Assembly: GCA_913057845.1 (NCBI GenBank)
Contig: CAJXPC010000049.1
Location: 1-9,413 of the forward strand
Origin: an uncultured Pseudomonadota bacterium
Lineage (GTDB): Bacteria; Pseudomonadota; Gammaproteobacteria; Burkholderiales; Eutrophovitaceae
Length of the DNA: 9,413 nt
Direction of reading: 5' to 3'
Shown: positions 1 to 8,273 of the stretch, one piece after another
Numbering within the stretch: the stretch's first letter is position 1
Layout: each line of letters starts with the position of its first letter
Made by a program: the position numbers and the translations under genes
The notes under the pieces: model-generated
Databases searched by the model: none
Told to the model about the DNA's origin: nothing
The model's input: only the letters and a program-made list of their open reading frames with translations

Positions 1-38
1 AGAGGTCTCGTGGGCTCGGAGATGTGTATAAGAGACAG
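1..38. other. Nextera sequencing adapter (artefact) at left end
   Basis: These bases are the Illumina Nextera read-2 transposase adapter. The 19-base Tn5 mosaic end (AGATGTGTATAAGAGACAG) sits at 20-38, preceded by GTCTCGTGGGCTCGG. The first four bases (AGAG) fit the tail of the same index that appears in full at the right end. This is library sequence and not genome, and native DNA begins at 39. The adapter reads through in frame with the ORF at 39-128, giving the artefactual peptide RGLGDVYKRQ, so any protein called here would start with foreign residues. Confidence 0.98.
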
Positions 39-128
39 CTAAAGCCTCAAACTGAATTTGAATGGGGGGTTTTTGCTAAATCGAGGTCTCAACGCAGTAA
101 TGATATTTTTGATAAAGTGTGGCAATGA
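39..128 (+). CDS. C-terminal fragment of an unrecognised protein (5' truncated)
   Basis: An open frame runs from the adapter junction to a TGA at 126-128, giving 29 native residues that begin LKPQTEFEWGVFAKSR and end NDIFDKVWQ. The charged and aromatic composition looks like a genuine protein tail, but it is too short to place in a family. No start is visible because the gene is cut by the contig end. It could also be chance open frame. If real, it is transcribed toward the hydrolase gene at 347-1072. Confidence 0.35.
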   Translation, partial: LKPQTEFEWGVFAKSRSQRSNDIFDKVWQ

Positions 129-169
129 GCTACTAGCAACTAAAACCCTTATCCGGGCTATGTGGCTAC

Positions 170-337
170 ATGCTTCTTCTCTGTAAAAACCCTGATGGCA
201 AGCCTAGAAAGGCTTATCTCGTTGAGATTAATAAGTACATCGTCCCCATTGCCGAGAATAATGTGCCCTCAATTTTTGATTTTTTTGTCCAAGCGTCAAC
301 GAACGCCGATTTGATCGGTTACGCACGCAATGAGTGA
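170..337 (+). CDS. possible small hypothetical protein, 55 aa
   Basis: An ATG at 170 opens a 55-codon frame ending in TGA at 335-337. The product starts MLLLCKNPDGKPRKAYLVEI and ends NADLIGYARNE. Its middle (residues about 14-40) has the mixed hydrophobic and charged pattern of a folded protein. I do not recognise a family. No good Shine-Dalgarno sequence precedes the ATG. The frame continues upstream without a stop to 137 (TAG at 134-136), so this may be the tail of a decayed gene and not an intact one. It ends 9 bp before the 3' end of the convergent hydrolase gene. Confidence 0.35.
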   Translation: MLLLCKNPDGKPRKAYLVEINKYIVPIAENNVPSIFDFFVQASTNADLIGYARNE

Positions 338-346
338 AAATCTGTT

Positions 347-1072
347 TTAATCCCGTCCCGCTTTCATTATAGACGCTGCCAAACTAGCCGGATCAGTGAA
401 ACAAATTTCGTGACTGCCCGTTAGCTGAATTAATCGAAACAGACCTAGTTTCTCCGATAGACGCGGGTGCCAGCTCAAACTTTGAGGCAATGCTGTATCT
501 TCTGTGCAGTTGATGAAAGACTTGCCAAATTGCATATCCATGGGATTGGTTTTCAACGAAATTGAATCGGTGAAAGTCGCATAAGGATGTGCATTCAATT
601 TCCCGTAAGCAAATTCAGCCTCCTCTAGGCTGCCGTCATTGATAAATGCCTCTCGCCAGATGGAAAATGGCAACATTACGCTATTGTCTGAACTCTCCGA
701 ACTGATTGAATCAAACAAACCAACATAATGGGGTGGCACCATATCGTTCAAACACTCTCCATTGTTAGGCACAAATGCGTTCCAATAAATCAGTCGATGA
801 ATTCGTTCCGGCGCACGATCAGCGACACCCGTAATAACCATTCCACCATAGCTATGCCCAAGAAGCACAACATCTTGAAGATTGTGTTCTTCAAGATAGG
901 TGACAATGGATGCAATTGCGACATCGAGTCCAATCGTGCGGTCGTCTCCGGGATTATTTCCCGCCACTGTAGGACAGTGTACTGTATGACCTTTAGCTCG
1001 GATGGGTTCCGCAACAGCCTCTAAAAGCTCTCCGGTATGCCAAGCGCCATGAACTAGAACGTAAATTGCCAT
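347..1072 (-). CDS. alpha/beta-fold hydrolase (EstC / methyl esterase-like)
   Basis: This 241-residue protein is a single-domain alpha/beta hydrolase without a signal peptide, so probably cytoplasmic. The N-terminal VLVHGAW (residues 5-11) carries the oxyanion HG motif. The nucleophile elbow is LGHSYGG (71-77) with Ser74. CTEDTALP (189-196) contains the likely acid Asp192, and GSHEICF (219-225) supplies His221. This layout is typical of the family including bacterial EstC-type esterases and plant methyl esterases or hydroxynitrile lyases. The substrate cannot be read from sequence, but a small ester or amide is expected. The start is the only nearby ATG, fits the family, and has no clear Shine-Dalgarno sequence. 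The gene lies alone in an accessory-looking stretch downstream of guaA, read in the same direction, with 378 bp between. Confidence 0.88.
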   Translation of the reverse strand: MAIYVLVHGAWHTGELLEAVAEPIRAKGHTVHCPTVAGNNPGDDRTIGLDVAIASIVTYLEEHNLQDVVLLGHSYGGMVITGVADRAPERIHRLIYWNAFVPNNGECLNDMVPPHYVGLFDSISSESSDNSVMLPFSIWREAFINDGSLEEAEFAYGKLNAHPYATFTDSISLKTNPMDMQFGKSFINCTEDTALPQSLSWHPRLSEKLGLFRLIQLTGSHEICFTDPASLAASIMKAGRD

Positions 1073-1123
1073 TGTGTTATTTTCAGAATTGCGTGTTTAT
1101 TTATATAAAGCCGACATTCCTCA

Positions 1124-1146
1124 AGTAGAACGCCTTTAGTTCTACT
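1124..1146. repeat. perfect 8-bp inverted repeat (hairpin or operator-like)
   Basis: AGTAGAAC at 1124-1131 is the exact reverse complement of GTTCTACT at 1139-1146, with a 7-base loop. It lies 52-74 bases upstream of the hydrolase ATG and about 70 bases from the guaA-end repeat. There is no adjacent T-run, so it does not look like a terminator. It could be a protein-binding dyad or a structured leader element. The sequence does not decide between these. Confidence 0.5.
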
Positions 1147-1217
1147 GACAGGCTTAAGGGTTGCTAAAGATGGCGTTTAATTTTGATATTCATATTTAGT
1201 AACTTACGCAATAGAAA

Positions 1218-1231
1218 TTACTCCCACTCAA
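1218..1231 (-). repeat. direct repeat of the guaA 3' end (candidate att site)
   Basis: TTACTCCCACTCAA is identical to the 14 bases at 1451-1464 that encode the end of guaA, in the same orientation and 233 bp away. Read on the minus strand it still spells V-T-T-V-E-W-E-stop, close to the A-T-I-E-W-E-stop of guaA. The similarity extends past the identical block through a conserved ACT codon, with one extra codon in this copy. The guaA 3' end is a documented integration target for genomic islands, and such islands leave a repeat of the gene end at their far boundary. No integrase is visible in the window. Confidence 0.5.
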
Positions 1232-1450
1232 CTGTAGTAACACTATAAGCTATTGTTTTTATTACTATAATTTTTTAGTTTCTAACTACCTTCCAACTCC
1301 AAGCAGTAAAACAACGTTAACAACTCCGACTACAAACCTATTTTAATCAACGCATTGCCACCCACAGTGTTAGTAACTTTCTAACCTGCATTCTAGCTTA
1401 ATGCACTACCTCAGTAGCGTTGACATAATCAATAACTTAACATCAACCTC

Positions 1451-1464
1451 TTACTCCCACTCAA
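1451..1464 (-). repeat. guaA-terminal copy of the 14-bp direct repeat
   Basis: This is the partner of the repeat at 1218-1231. It covers the guaA stop codon and the codons for the final E-W-E plus two bases of the preceding Ile codon. If the repeat is an attachment site, this is the gene-proximal half, which keeps guaA intact after integration. Confidence 0.5.
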
Positions 1465-3019
1465 TAGTGGCAGGCGGCTTACCCGAGATATCGTATACAA
1501 CCCGATTAATCCCTTTAACCTCGTTAATAATTCTATTGGAGACTCTGGACAACAAGTCATGCGGCAGCGGCGCCCAATTAGCAGTCATGAAATCCGAGGT
1601 CTCAACTGCTCTTAGCGCGACTACATATTCGTAGGTACGTCCATCACCCATGACACCAACAGACTTCACTGGCAGGAAAACAGCGAAGGCTTGAGCAGTC
1701 TTCTCATACCAGCCGGAACTCACTAACTCTTCGATAAATATCGCATCCGCTTCTCGAAGATACTCCGCATAGACTTTCTTAACCTCTCCAAGTATTCGCA
1801 CACCAAGTCCCGGGCCTGGAAATGGATGTCTGAATACCATCTTAGACGGTAGACCAAGTGCCACACCCAGGTGTCGAACTTCATCCTTAAATAGATCTCT
1901 CAACGGTTCAAGAAGCTTTAAATTTAACGTGTCGGGTAACCCTCCCACGTTATGATGTGATTTGATCGTTTTTGCTTTCTTAGTTTTAGAACCGGCTGAC
2001 TCAATAACATCGGGATAAATCGTCCCTTGCGCAAGCCAACGAGCATTGGGTAATTTCGCCGCCTCTTCTTGAAAAATATCAACAAACTCACGACCAATGA
2101 CTTTTCTTTTTTCTTCTGGATCAATCACACCAGAGAGTGCTGTCATGAAACGCTCTGCGGCATCAACATGAATCACATTAACGCCTAAATTTTCTTTAAA
2201 CGTGCCCATGACCTGCGTTGCTTCGTTCAAACGAAGCAGACCGTTATCCACGAACACACACATTAACTGCGACCCAATCGCCTTGTGAATGAGCGCTGCG
2301 GCAACCGATGAATCCACGCCTCCAGAGAGCCCTAATATGACCTCATCGTCTCCGACTTGCGATTTAATTCTAACGACTTCGACGTCAACGAATGACGGCA
2401 TGCTCCAATCCGCCTGGCACTCGCATATCCCCAAAACAAATCGTTCTAGAATCTTTGCCCCTTGGGGAGTGTGTGTGACTTCAGGATGAAATTGAAGTCC
2501 ATAAAACTTCCGAGTCTCATCCGCCATTCCGGCTAAAGGAGTTGACTCATTCGATGCGATTACTTTAAACCCCTTAGGCAGTTCGGTGACTTTGTCTCCA
2601 TGACTCATCCATACATCCAAAAGCCCATGGTTGTCTGCATTAGTTCTGTCCGATACCTCATTCAATAACGCTGAATGTCCCCGGGCTCTAATTTCTGCGA
2701 AACCAAATTCTCTCTTAGACGCGGCCAGTACCGTGCCTCCGAGTTGGTTAGCCATTGTTTGCATGCCATAACAAATCCCCAAAATTGGGATACCCAAATC
2801 AAACACTTCATCTGGGGCGCTGGGGCTGTCCTCGTCTTCATAGACTGATGCGGGACCACCTGAGAGGATAATACCTCTAGGCTCAAAATCAATTATTTTC
2901 GAAACGTCAATGTCATACGGCAACAATTCACAGTACACGCCAACCTCTCGAATACGCCGAACAATAAGTTGAGAGTATTGAGATCCAAAATCCAATACAA
3001 GTATCTTGTTTTTGACCAT
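1451..3019 (-). CDS. guaA: GMP synthase (glutamine-hydrolysing)
   Basis: GuaA makes GMP from XMP, ATP and glutamine in the cytoplasm, the last step of de novo guanine nucleotide synthesis. The 522 residues match the usual bacterial length (about 525). The N-terminal class I glutamine amidotransferase domain (residues 1-200) shows GICYGMQ with nucleophile Cys83 and FHPE with His178 and Glu180. The ATP-pyrophosphatase domain begins with the P-loop LSGGVDSS (231-238). The C-terminal dimerisation and XMP-binding domain contains [14 protein letters not shown] and ends KPPATIEWE, the standard GuaA terminus. It lies 59 bp downstream of guaB and is probably co-transcribed with it. The ATG at 3019 gives the family-typical start [18 protein letters not shown], although no strong Shine-Dalgarno sequence precedes it. 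Its last codons are duplicated at 1218-1231. Confidence 0.98.
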   Translation of the reverse strand: MVKNKILVLDFGSQYSQLIVRRIREVGVYCELLPYDIDVSKIIDFEPRGIILSGGPASVYEDEDSPSAPDEVFDLGIPILGICYGMQTMANQLGGTVLAASKREFGFAEIRARGHSALLNEVSDRTNADNHGLLDVWMSHGDKVTELPKGFKVIASNESTPLAGMADETRKFYGLQFHPEVTHTPQGAKILERFVLGICECQADWSMPSFVDVEVVRIKSQVGDDEVILGLSGGVDSSVAAALIHKAIGSQLMCVFVDNGLLRLNEATQVMGTFKENLGVNVIHVDAAERFMTALSGVIDPEEKRKVIGREFVDIFQEEAAKLPNARWLAQGTIYPDVIESAGSKTKKAKTIKSHHNVGGLPDTLNLKLLEPLRDLFKDEVRHLGVALGLPSKMVFRHPFPGPGLGVRILGEVKKVYAEYLREADAIFIEELVSSGWYEKTAQAFAVFLPVKSVGVMGDGRTYEYVVALRAVETSDFMTANWAPLPHDLLSRVSNRIINEVKGINRVVYDISGKPPATIEWE

Positions 3020-3078
3020 GAATTTATGCTGCCGATTTCAGTTAGTTTAGATTGTGGATTGAAAAAGACACCAAAACA

Positions 3079-4928
<1,850 letters not shown>

Positions 4929-4943
4929 AGTATCGGATAAAAA

Positions 4944-5249
4944 CTACCGCCCTCTTCGTTTTCCCAACAGTCGACCACTTCGCCTCAACTCCTTCGGGTC
5001 TGCGATCAAGTCGCGATAGATTTCGATACGGTCACCATTTTTGGCATAAACACTTAATTTCACCTGCTTACCCCACACACCAACAGATAAAGATCTACTC
5101 CCGAAGTGTTCTTGCGCGACGGACGCGGTTCTAGATTTTTCCAAAACCTCAGCGATTGTTATCGGACAAATGACAGTCAAACTTTCCGAATACTCTTGCC
5201 TCTCGGTCACAAATAAAATATCCACACTAATTTCACGAGGCTCATGCAT
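4944..5249 (-). CDS. rnfH: RnfH family ubiquitin-like protein (RatB)
   Basis: This 101-residue protein belongs to the RnfH/RatB (UPF0125) family, small beta-grasp proteins commonly paired with RatA. The family signature GDRIEIYRDLIADPKELRR is present at residues 72-90, and the tail is very basic (GRLLGKRRGR). The molecular role is not settled. It was first named as the partner of the RatA toxin, but an antitoxin activity is not supported for the E. coli protein. The frame is open upstream to 5438, inside ratA. I chose the ATG at 5249 because it matches the family length and N-terminus and overlaps the ratA stop as ATGCATGA (5242-5249), an arrangement that suggests translational coupling. In E. 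coli the next gene is bamE, which is absent here. Confidence 0.92.
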   Translation of the reverse strand: MHEPREISVDILFVTERQEYSESLTVICPITIAEVLEKSRTASVAQEHFGSRSLSVGVWGKQVKLSVYAKNGDRIEIYRDLIADPKELRRSGRLLGKRRGR

Positions 5250-5688
5250 ACAATTCTTCAGCCCTTCGAACAAACGAATCCACGAAGGTTTCTGCGATTT
5301 GATTAAAAACAGGCCCGACAACCTTTGATACGAAAGCATTCGAGAATTCATACTGAACTTCAAACTCGATTCGACACCCATGAGACTCAAGTGGCGTAAA
5401 GGACCATATTCCATTGAGCGTCTTAAACGGCCCTTCAACCAGACTCATTTCGATACGCCCACTCGTGGTTTCCGTCGGCCTCACGATCTGATTCTTAGTC
5501 TTGAACGATTTATTGATACCTCTGTAGCCAATGACTATCTCTGCGATCATATGCGCGTCTGATTGCTCTTCAATTGTCGCACCACCACACCAGGGTAAAA
5601 AGTCTGGGTAGCTATCCACCGCATTAACCAAATCGTAAATACAGTTAGCGGAATGAAGTACGAGAGCGGATTTCTTTACAATAGGCAT
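5242..5688 (-). CDS. ratA: RatA family START-domain protein (Coq10-like, ribosome association toxin homologue)
   Basis: The 148 residues form a single START/polyketide-cyclase fold of the RatA (PasT, YfjG) family. Family hallmarks are SYPDFLPWC (26-34), the central SLVEGPFKTLNGIWSFTPL and CRIEFEVQYEFSN. E. coli RatA was reported to block 30S-50S association when overproduced, while the family is homologous to the mitochondrial ubiquinone-binding protein Coq10. A role in quinone function is therefore at least as likely as toxicity. The gene starts 84 bp from divergent smpB, the same arrangement as in E. coli, and its end overlaps rnfH by 8 bases. The ATG at 5688 fits the family start. No strong Shine-Dalgarno sequence is visible. 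Confidence 0.94.
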   Translation of the reverse strand: MPIVKKSALVLHSANCIYDLVNAVDSYPDFLPWCGGATIEEQSDAHMIAEIVIGYRGINKSFKTKNQIVRPTETTSGRIEMSLVEGPFKTLNGIWSFTPLESHGCRIEFEVQYEFSNAFVSKVVGPVFNQIAETFVDSFVRRAEELYA

Positions 5689-5772
5689 ATAAGATCAATT
5701 ATCATCTCGAATTAGTCAGCATAGACAATTTTTTTGGAATAACATACCGATTAGTCCACGAAGCAATTCACA

Positions 5773-6219
5773 ATGAGCATTATTCAAAACAAAAAAGCGT
5801 ATCACGATTTTTTTATCGAAGAAAAATTCGAAGCCGGTCTATCTTTACAGGGATGGGAGGTCAAAGCCATTCGGGCAGGCCGCAGTCAGCTGAAGGAATC
5901 CTACGTCATCATTAGAAGCGGTGAGCTTTTTCTAATAGGCTCTCATATCAGCCCTCTAAATTCAGCGTCGACACACGTAACGCCGGACCCTGTTCGAACA
6001 AAAAAATTATTGATGCACAGCGAACAAATTGCAAAATTGATAGGCAAAGTAGAACGCTCAGGATACACACTAACCCCGCTTGACCTCCATTATTCTGGGG
6101 GAAGAATCAAACTCTCCGTCGGATTGGCGAAAGGTAAGAAGCAACACGATAAACGCGCGGTGACTAAAGAGAAAGATTGGCAAAGAGAACAACAGCGAAT
6201 AATGCGGCAAAAAAATTAA
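5773..6219 (+). CDS. smpB: SsrA-binding protein SmpB
   Basis: SmpB binds tmRNA and delivers it to stalled ribosomes for trans-translation. The 148-residue protein shows the OB-fold core motif [18 protein letters not shown] (19-36), [18 protein letters not shown] and the signature [10 protein letters not shown] (119-128). It has the basic C-terminal tail ([14 protein letters not shown]) that enters the empty mRNA channel. It is slightly shorter than E. coli SmpB (160) because the N-terminus is short. An in-frame stop at 5752-5754 and no other ATG fix the start. The Shine-Dalgarno sequence is weak (GAAG). It diverges from ratA and converges on trpS with 14 bp between the stops. No ssrA gene lies nearby, unlike in E. 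coli where ssrA follows smpB. Confidence 0.97.
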   Translation: MSIIQNKKAYHDFFIEEKFEAGLSLQGWEVKAIRAGRSQLKESYVIIRSGELFLIGSHISPLNSASTHVTPDPVRTKKLLMHSEQIAKLIGKVERSGYTLTPLDLHYSGGRIKLSVGLAKGKKQHDKRAVTKEKDWQREQQRIMRQKN

Positions 6220-6233
6220 CCAATAGTCGTAGC

Positions 6234-7436
6234 CTAACCGTAATCTAAGCCCATAGCCTCGCGAACATCTTTCATAGTCTCTGAAGCTAACTTTCTAGCG
6301 CGATCATTACCATCGGCAATGATATTTCTAATCAGCGCTGGGTCATCAATATATTGTTGCGCGCGTTCGCGAATGGGATCTAAAGTTTTACCTATCGACG
6401 CAACCAGCGGCTGCTTACATTCAATACAGCCTATACCTGCCGATTTGCAACCTTCTTGAACCCAGGTTTTCGTTGACTCTTCCGAATAAACACAGTGAAG
6501 CTGCCATACAGGACAGTTTTTTGGATCTCCAGGGTCAGTCCGCCTAACCCTCGCCGGGTCGGTGGGCATCGTTCTTATTTTTTTCTCAATAGATGCCGCG
6601 TCTTCTCTCAGCGAGATCGTATTATTGTAGGATTTAGACATTTTTTGCCCATCTAGCCCAGGCATCTTCGAAGCCGCCGTAAGTAATGCCTGCGGTTCGG
6701 ATAGAATCATCTTACCCCCACCCTCCAAGTAACCAAAAAGCCGCTCACGATCACCGAGAGATAAATTTGCAGCCTCTTCGAGTAACGCCCGCGCTGAATC
6801 GAGCGCTGAGTCATCCCCCTGTTCTTGATACCGATTTTTAAGCTCCCGATACAATTTACTGCGCTTACTACCAAGCTGCTTTACCGCTGTCTCGGCCTTA
6901 GCTTCAAATCCTGTTTCTTTGCCGTAAAGATGATTAAAACGACGTGCGATCTCCCGCGTAAACTCAATGTGGGGCACTTGATCCTCACCCACTGGCACCA
7001 AATTGGCCCGATAAATCAATATGTCGGCACTTTGAAGCAATGGATACCCTAGAAAACCATAGGTTGATAAATCTTTCTCTGAAAGTTTCTCTTGTTGATC
7101 CTTATATGTCGGTACTCGCTCTAGCCAACCAAGTGGGGTAATCATAGACATCAGCAAGTGCAGCTCTGCGTGTTCCGGAACCTTCGACTGAATAAATAAA
7201 GTAGCTTGAGATGGATCGATGCCCGCAGCCAACCAATCGATCAACATGTCCCAAACATTATTCTCGATCACTTCAGGAGACTCGTAATGAGTCGTTAATG
7301 CGTGCCAGTCCGCCACAAAAAACAAACACTGGTATTCATTCTGGAGTTTTAACCAGTTTTCCAAAACCCCATTGTAGTGCCCTAAGTGCAGTGCGCCAGT
7401 TGGGCGCATACCGGATAATACTCGGTCGTCAAACAT
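6234..7436 (-). CDS. trpS: tryptophanyl-tRNA synthetase
   Basis: TrpS charges tRNA-Trp with tryptophan using ATP. It is a class I synthetase with the HIGH-type motif LHLGH (16-20) and KMSKS at 265-269. GEDQVPHIEFTRE (150-162) is part of the active site. At 400 residues it is longer than E. coli TrpS (334). The extra length is mainly a segment at about residues 175-255 before KMSKS, rich in charged residues, as in the longer TrpS of many beta- and gammaproteobacteria such as Burkholderia. A four-Cys set near the C-terminus (C-X4-C, then CIEC around 334-339, plus C309 and C316) may be structural. The start at 7436 has a good Shine-Dalgarno sequence, AGAGGA at 7445-7450, which overlaps the stop codon of the upstream protease gene and indicates coupling. 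Confidence 0.97.
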   Translation of the reverse strand: MFDDRVLSGMRPTGALHLGHYNGVLENWLKLQNEYQCLFFVADWHALTTHYESPEVIENNVWDMLIDWLAAGIDPSQATLFIQSKVPEHAELHLLMSMITPLGWLERVPTYKDQQEKLSEKDLSTYGFLGYPLLQSADILIYRANLVPVGEDQVPHIEFTREIARRFNHLYGKETGFEAKAETAVKQLGSKRSKLYRELKNRYQEQGDDSALDSARALLEEAANLSLGDRERLFGYLEGGGKMILSEPQALLTAASKMPGLDGQKMSKSYNNTISLREDAASIEKKIRTMPTDPARVRRTDPGDPKNCPVWQLHCVYSEESTKTWVQEGCKSAGIGCIECKQPLVASIGKTLDPIRERAQQYIDDPALIRNIIADGNDRARKLASETMKDVREAMGLDYG

Positions 7437-7448
7437 TAAATCATTCCT

Positions 7449-8102
7449 CTAAATACCAAAAACAAAAGATAAAACCCCAATGATTGATCCCAATATTGGA
7501 TACATTATGGAACTGAGCACACCTGATGCCATCAACAGCATGATGACCAACAAACCGTATGGCTCAAGCTTGGCTAAATTGTAAGCCAATGCATGCGGCA
7601 AGACGCTGATCGCAATACGGCCTCCATCTAAGGGGGGCACTGGCATTAAATTTAACACCATCAACACTAAATTGATCAAAATCCCGCCTTTAGCCATTTC
7701 AAGTAATGGCGAACTAAAATAATGTTCAGGCATGATCAACGTCAACTTAAAAATTAAGGCCCAACCTATAGCCATGATTAGGTTGGCTCCTGGCCCCGCC
7801 GCAGCAACCCAAAACATATCCTTTTTAGGATTCCTAAGCGCAGCAAAATTTACCGGTACCGGCTTGGCCCATCCAAACGCCATTTTTCCGCCACTCGCCA
7901 ACAACAGGACAGCAGGCACAATCAACGTACCGACAACATCTATATGTTTGATAGGGTTTAACGTAATACGACCTTGTTGATAAGCAGTAAGGTCTCCCAG
8001 TCGCTTCGCGGCGTATCCGTGTGCAGCTTCGTGCAATGTGATTGCCAATACCGCAGGAATTGCGTAGAGGCTCAACATTTGAATCCAATAACCTATATCC
8101 AC
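7449..8102 (-). CDS. site-2 protease family (M50B) membrane metalloprotease
   Basis: This 217-residue integral membrane protein belongs to the short, PDZ-less group of site-2 proteases (YwhC-like, S2P-M50 group). The zinc site is HEAAH at residues 24-28 in the first membrane helix, and the third ligand is Asp159 in NLMPVPPLDGGR. Four or more hydrophobic segments are seen, around 10-30, 55-71, 95-122, 140-155 and 180-217. The family cuts substrates within the membrane, but substrates of this group are unknown. The start is GTG at 8102, supported by an ideal Shine-Dalgarno sequence at 8109-8114. It is followed after 12 bp by trpS in the same direction, a pairing common in proteobacteria. Confidence 0.93.
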   Translation of the reverse strand: MDIGYWIQMLSLYAIPAVLAITLHEAAHGYAAKRLGDLTAYQQGRITLNPIKHIDVVGTLIVPAVLLLASGGKMAFGWAKPVPVNFAALRNPKKDMFWVAAAGPGANLIMAIGWALIFKLTLIMPEHYFSSPLLEMAKGGILINLVLMVLNLMPVPPLDGGRIAISVLPHALAYNLAKLEPYGLLVIMLLMASGVLSSIMYPILGSIIGVLSFVFGI

Positions 8103-8108
8103 TTTAAG

Positions 8109-8114
8109 TCCTCA
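8109..8114 (-). promoter_or_regulatory. ribosome binding site fixing the GTG start of the site-2 protease
   Basis: TGAGGA on the minus strand lies 6 bases upstream of the GTG at 8100-8102. It is the strongest Shine-Dalgarno sequence in the window and supports this non-ATG start. Confidence 0.75.
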
Positions 8115-8216
8115 GATAATGTCTATCGAAATCATATGGAACGCATGAGTCTTACGTATCACGGAATCAGTAGAATCCCCTGCTCACACAACATTCAAAA
8201 AAATAAAATCTTAAAT

Positions 8217-8246
8217 ATGACATTATTCACAAGACACGATTATAGT
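8217..8246 (+). promoter_or_regulatory. predicted promoter of the gamma-glutamyltransferase gene
   Basis: ATGACA (8217-8222, five of six matches to the -35 consensus) is separated by 18 bases from TATAGT (8241-8246, five of six matches to the -10 consensus). Predicted initiation near 8253 leaves a leader of about 20 bases before the ATG at 8274. The site lies in the 171-bp spacer between divergent genes. Confidence 0.5.
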
Positions 8247-8273
8247 TGATTTCAACGGGCCATCACACACACT

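Larger units (their letters stand above)
1073..1450. other. AT-rich gene-free stretch between guaA and the hydrolase gene
   Basis: No credible coding frame is present on either strand. The region is visibly richer in A and T than its neighbours. It contains the hairpin at 1124-1146, the guaA-end repeat at 1218-1231, and a perfect 6-bp inverted repeat TGCATT/AATGCA at 1387-1405 with a 7-base loop. None of these hairpins is followed by a U-run on the transcribed side, so none is a convincing intrinsic terminator for guaA. A TATATAAA-like stretch near 1099-1108 could be part of a promoter for the hydrolase gene, but no matching -35 box was found. Confidence 0.6.

Noticed and set aside
1196..1379. 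10-base repeat TTAGTAACTT (1196-1205 and 1370-1379), and a possible third degenerate guaA-end copy around 1355-1379
   Set aside because: The match is short and AT-rich, many 10-mers recur by chance, and the third copy needs gaps and does not keep the EWE-stop frame.
1387..1405. TGCATT/AATGCA inverted repeat as a terminator of guaA
   Set aside because: The stem is only 6 bp, AT-rich, and not followed by a U-run on the guaA strand.
82..1606. 12-base repeat CGAGGTCTCAAC at 82-93 and 1595-1606
   Set aside because: A few 12-base matches are expected by chance in 9.4 kb. One copy lies inside guaA coding sequence and there is no positional logic.
5250..5438. 63-residue N-terminal extension of rnfH from the ATG at 5438
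   Set aside because: It is an out-of-frame reading of ratA. The ATG at 5249 gives the standard family start and length.
5242..5688. ratA-rnfH as a genuine toxin-antitoxin system
   Set aside because: The names suggest it, but both are widespread core genes. RnfH is not a supported antitoxin and RatA is a Coq10-like START protein.
6220..6233. Bidirectional terminator between smpB and trpS
   Set aside because: The 14-base gap has no inverted repeat or T-run.
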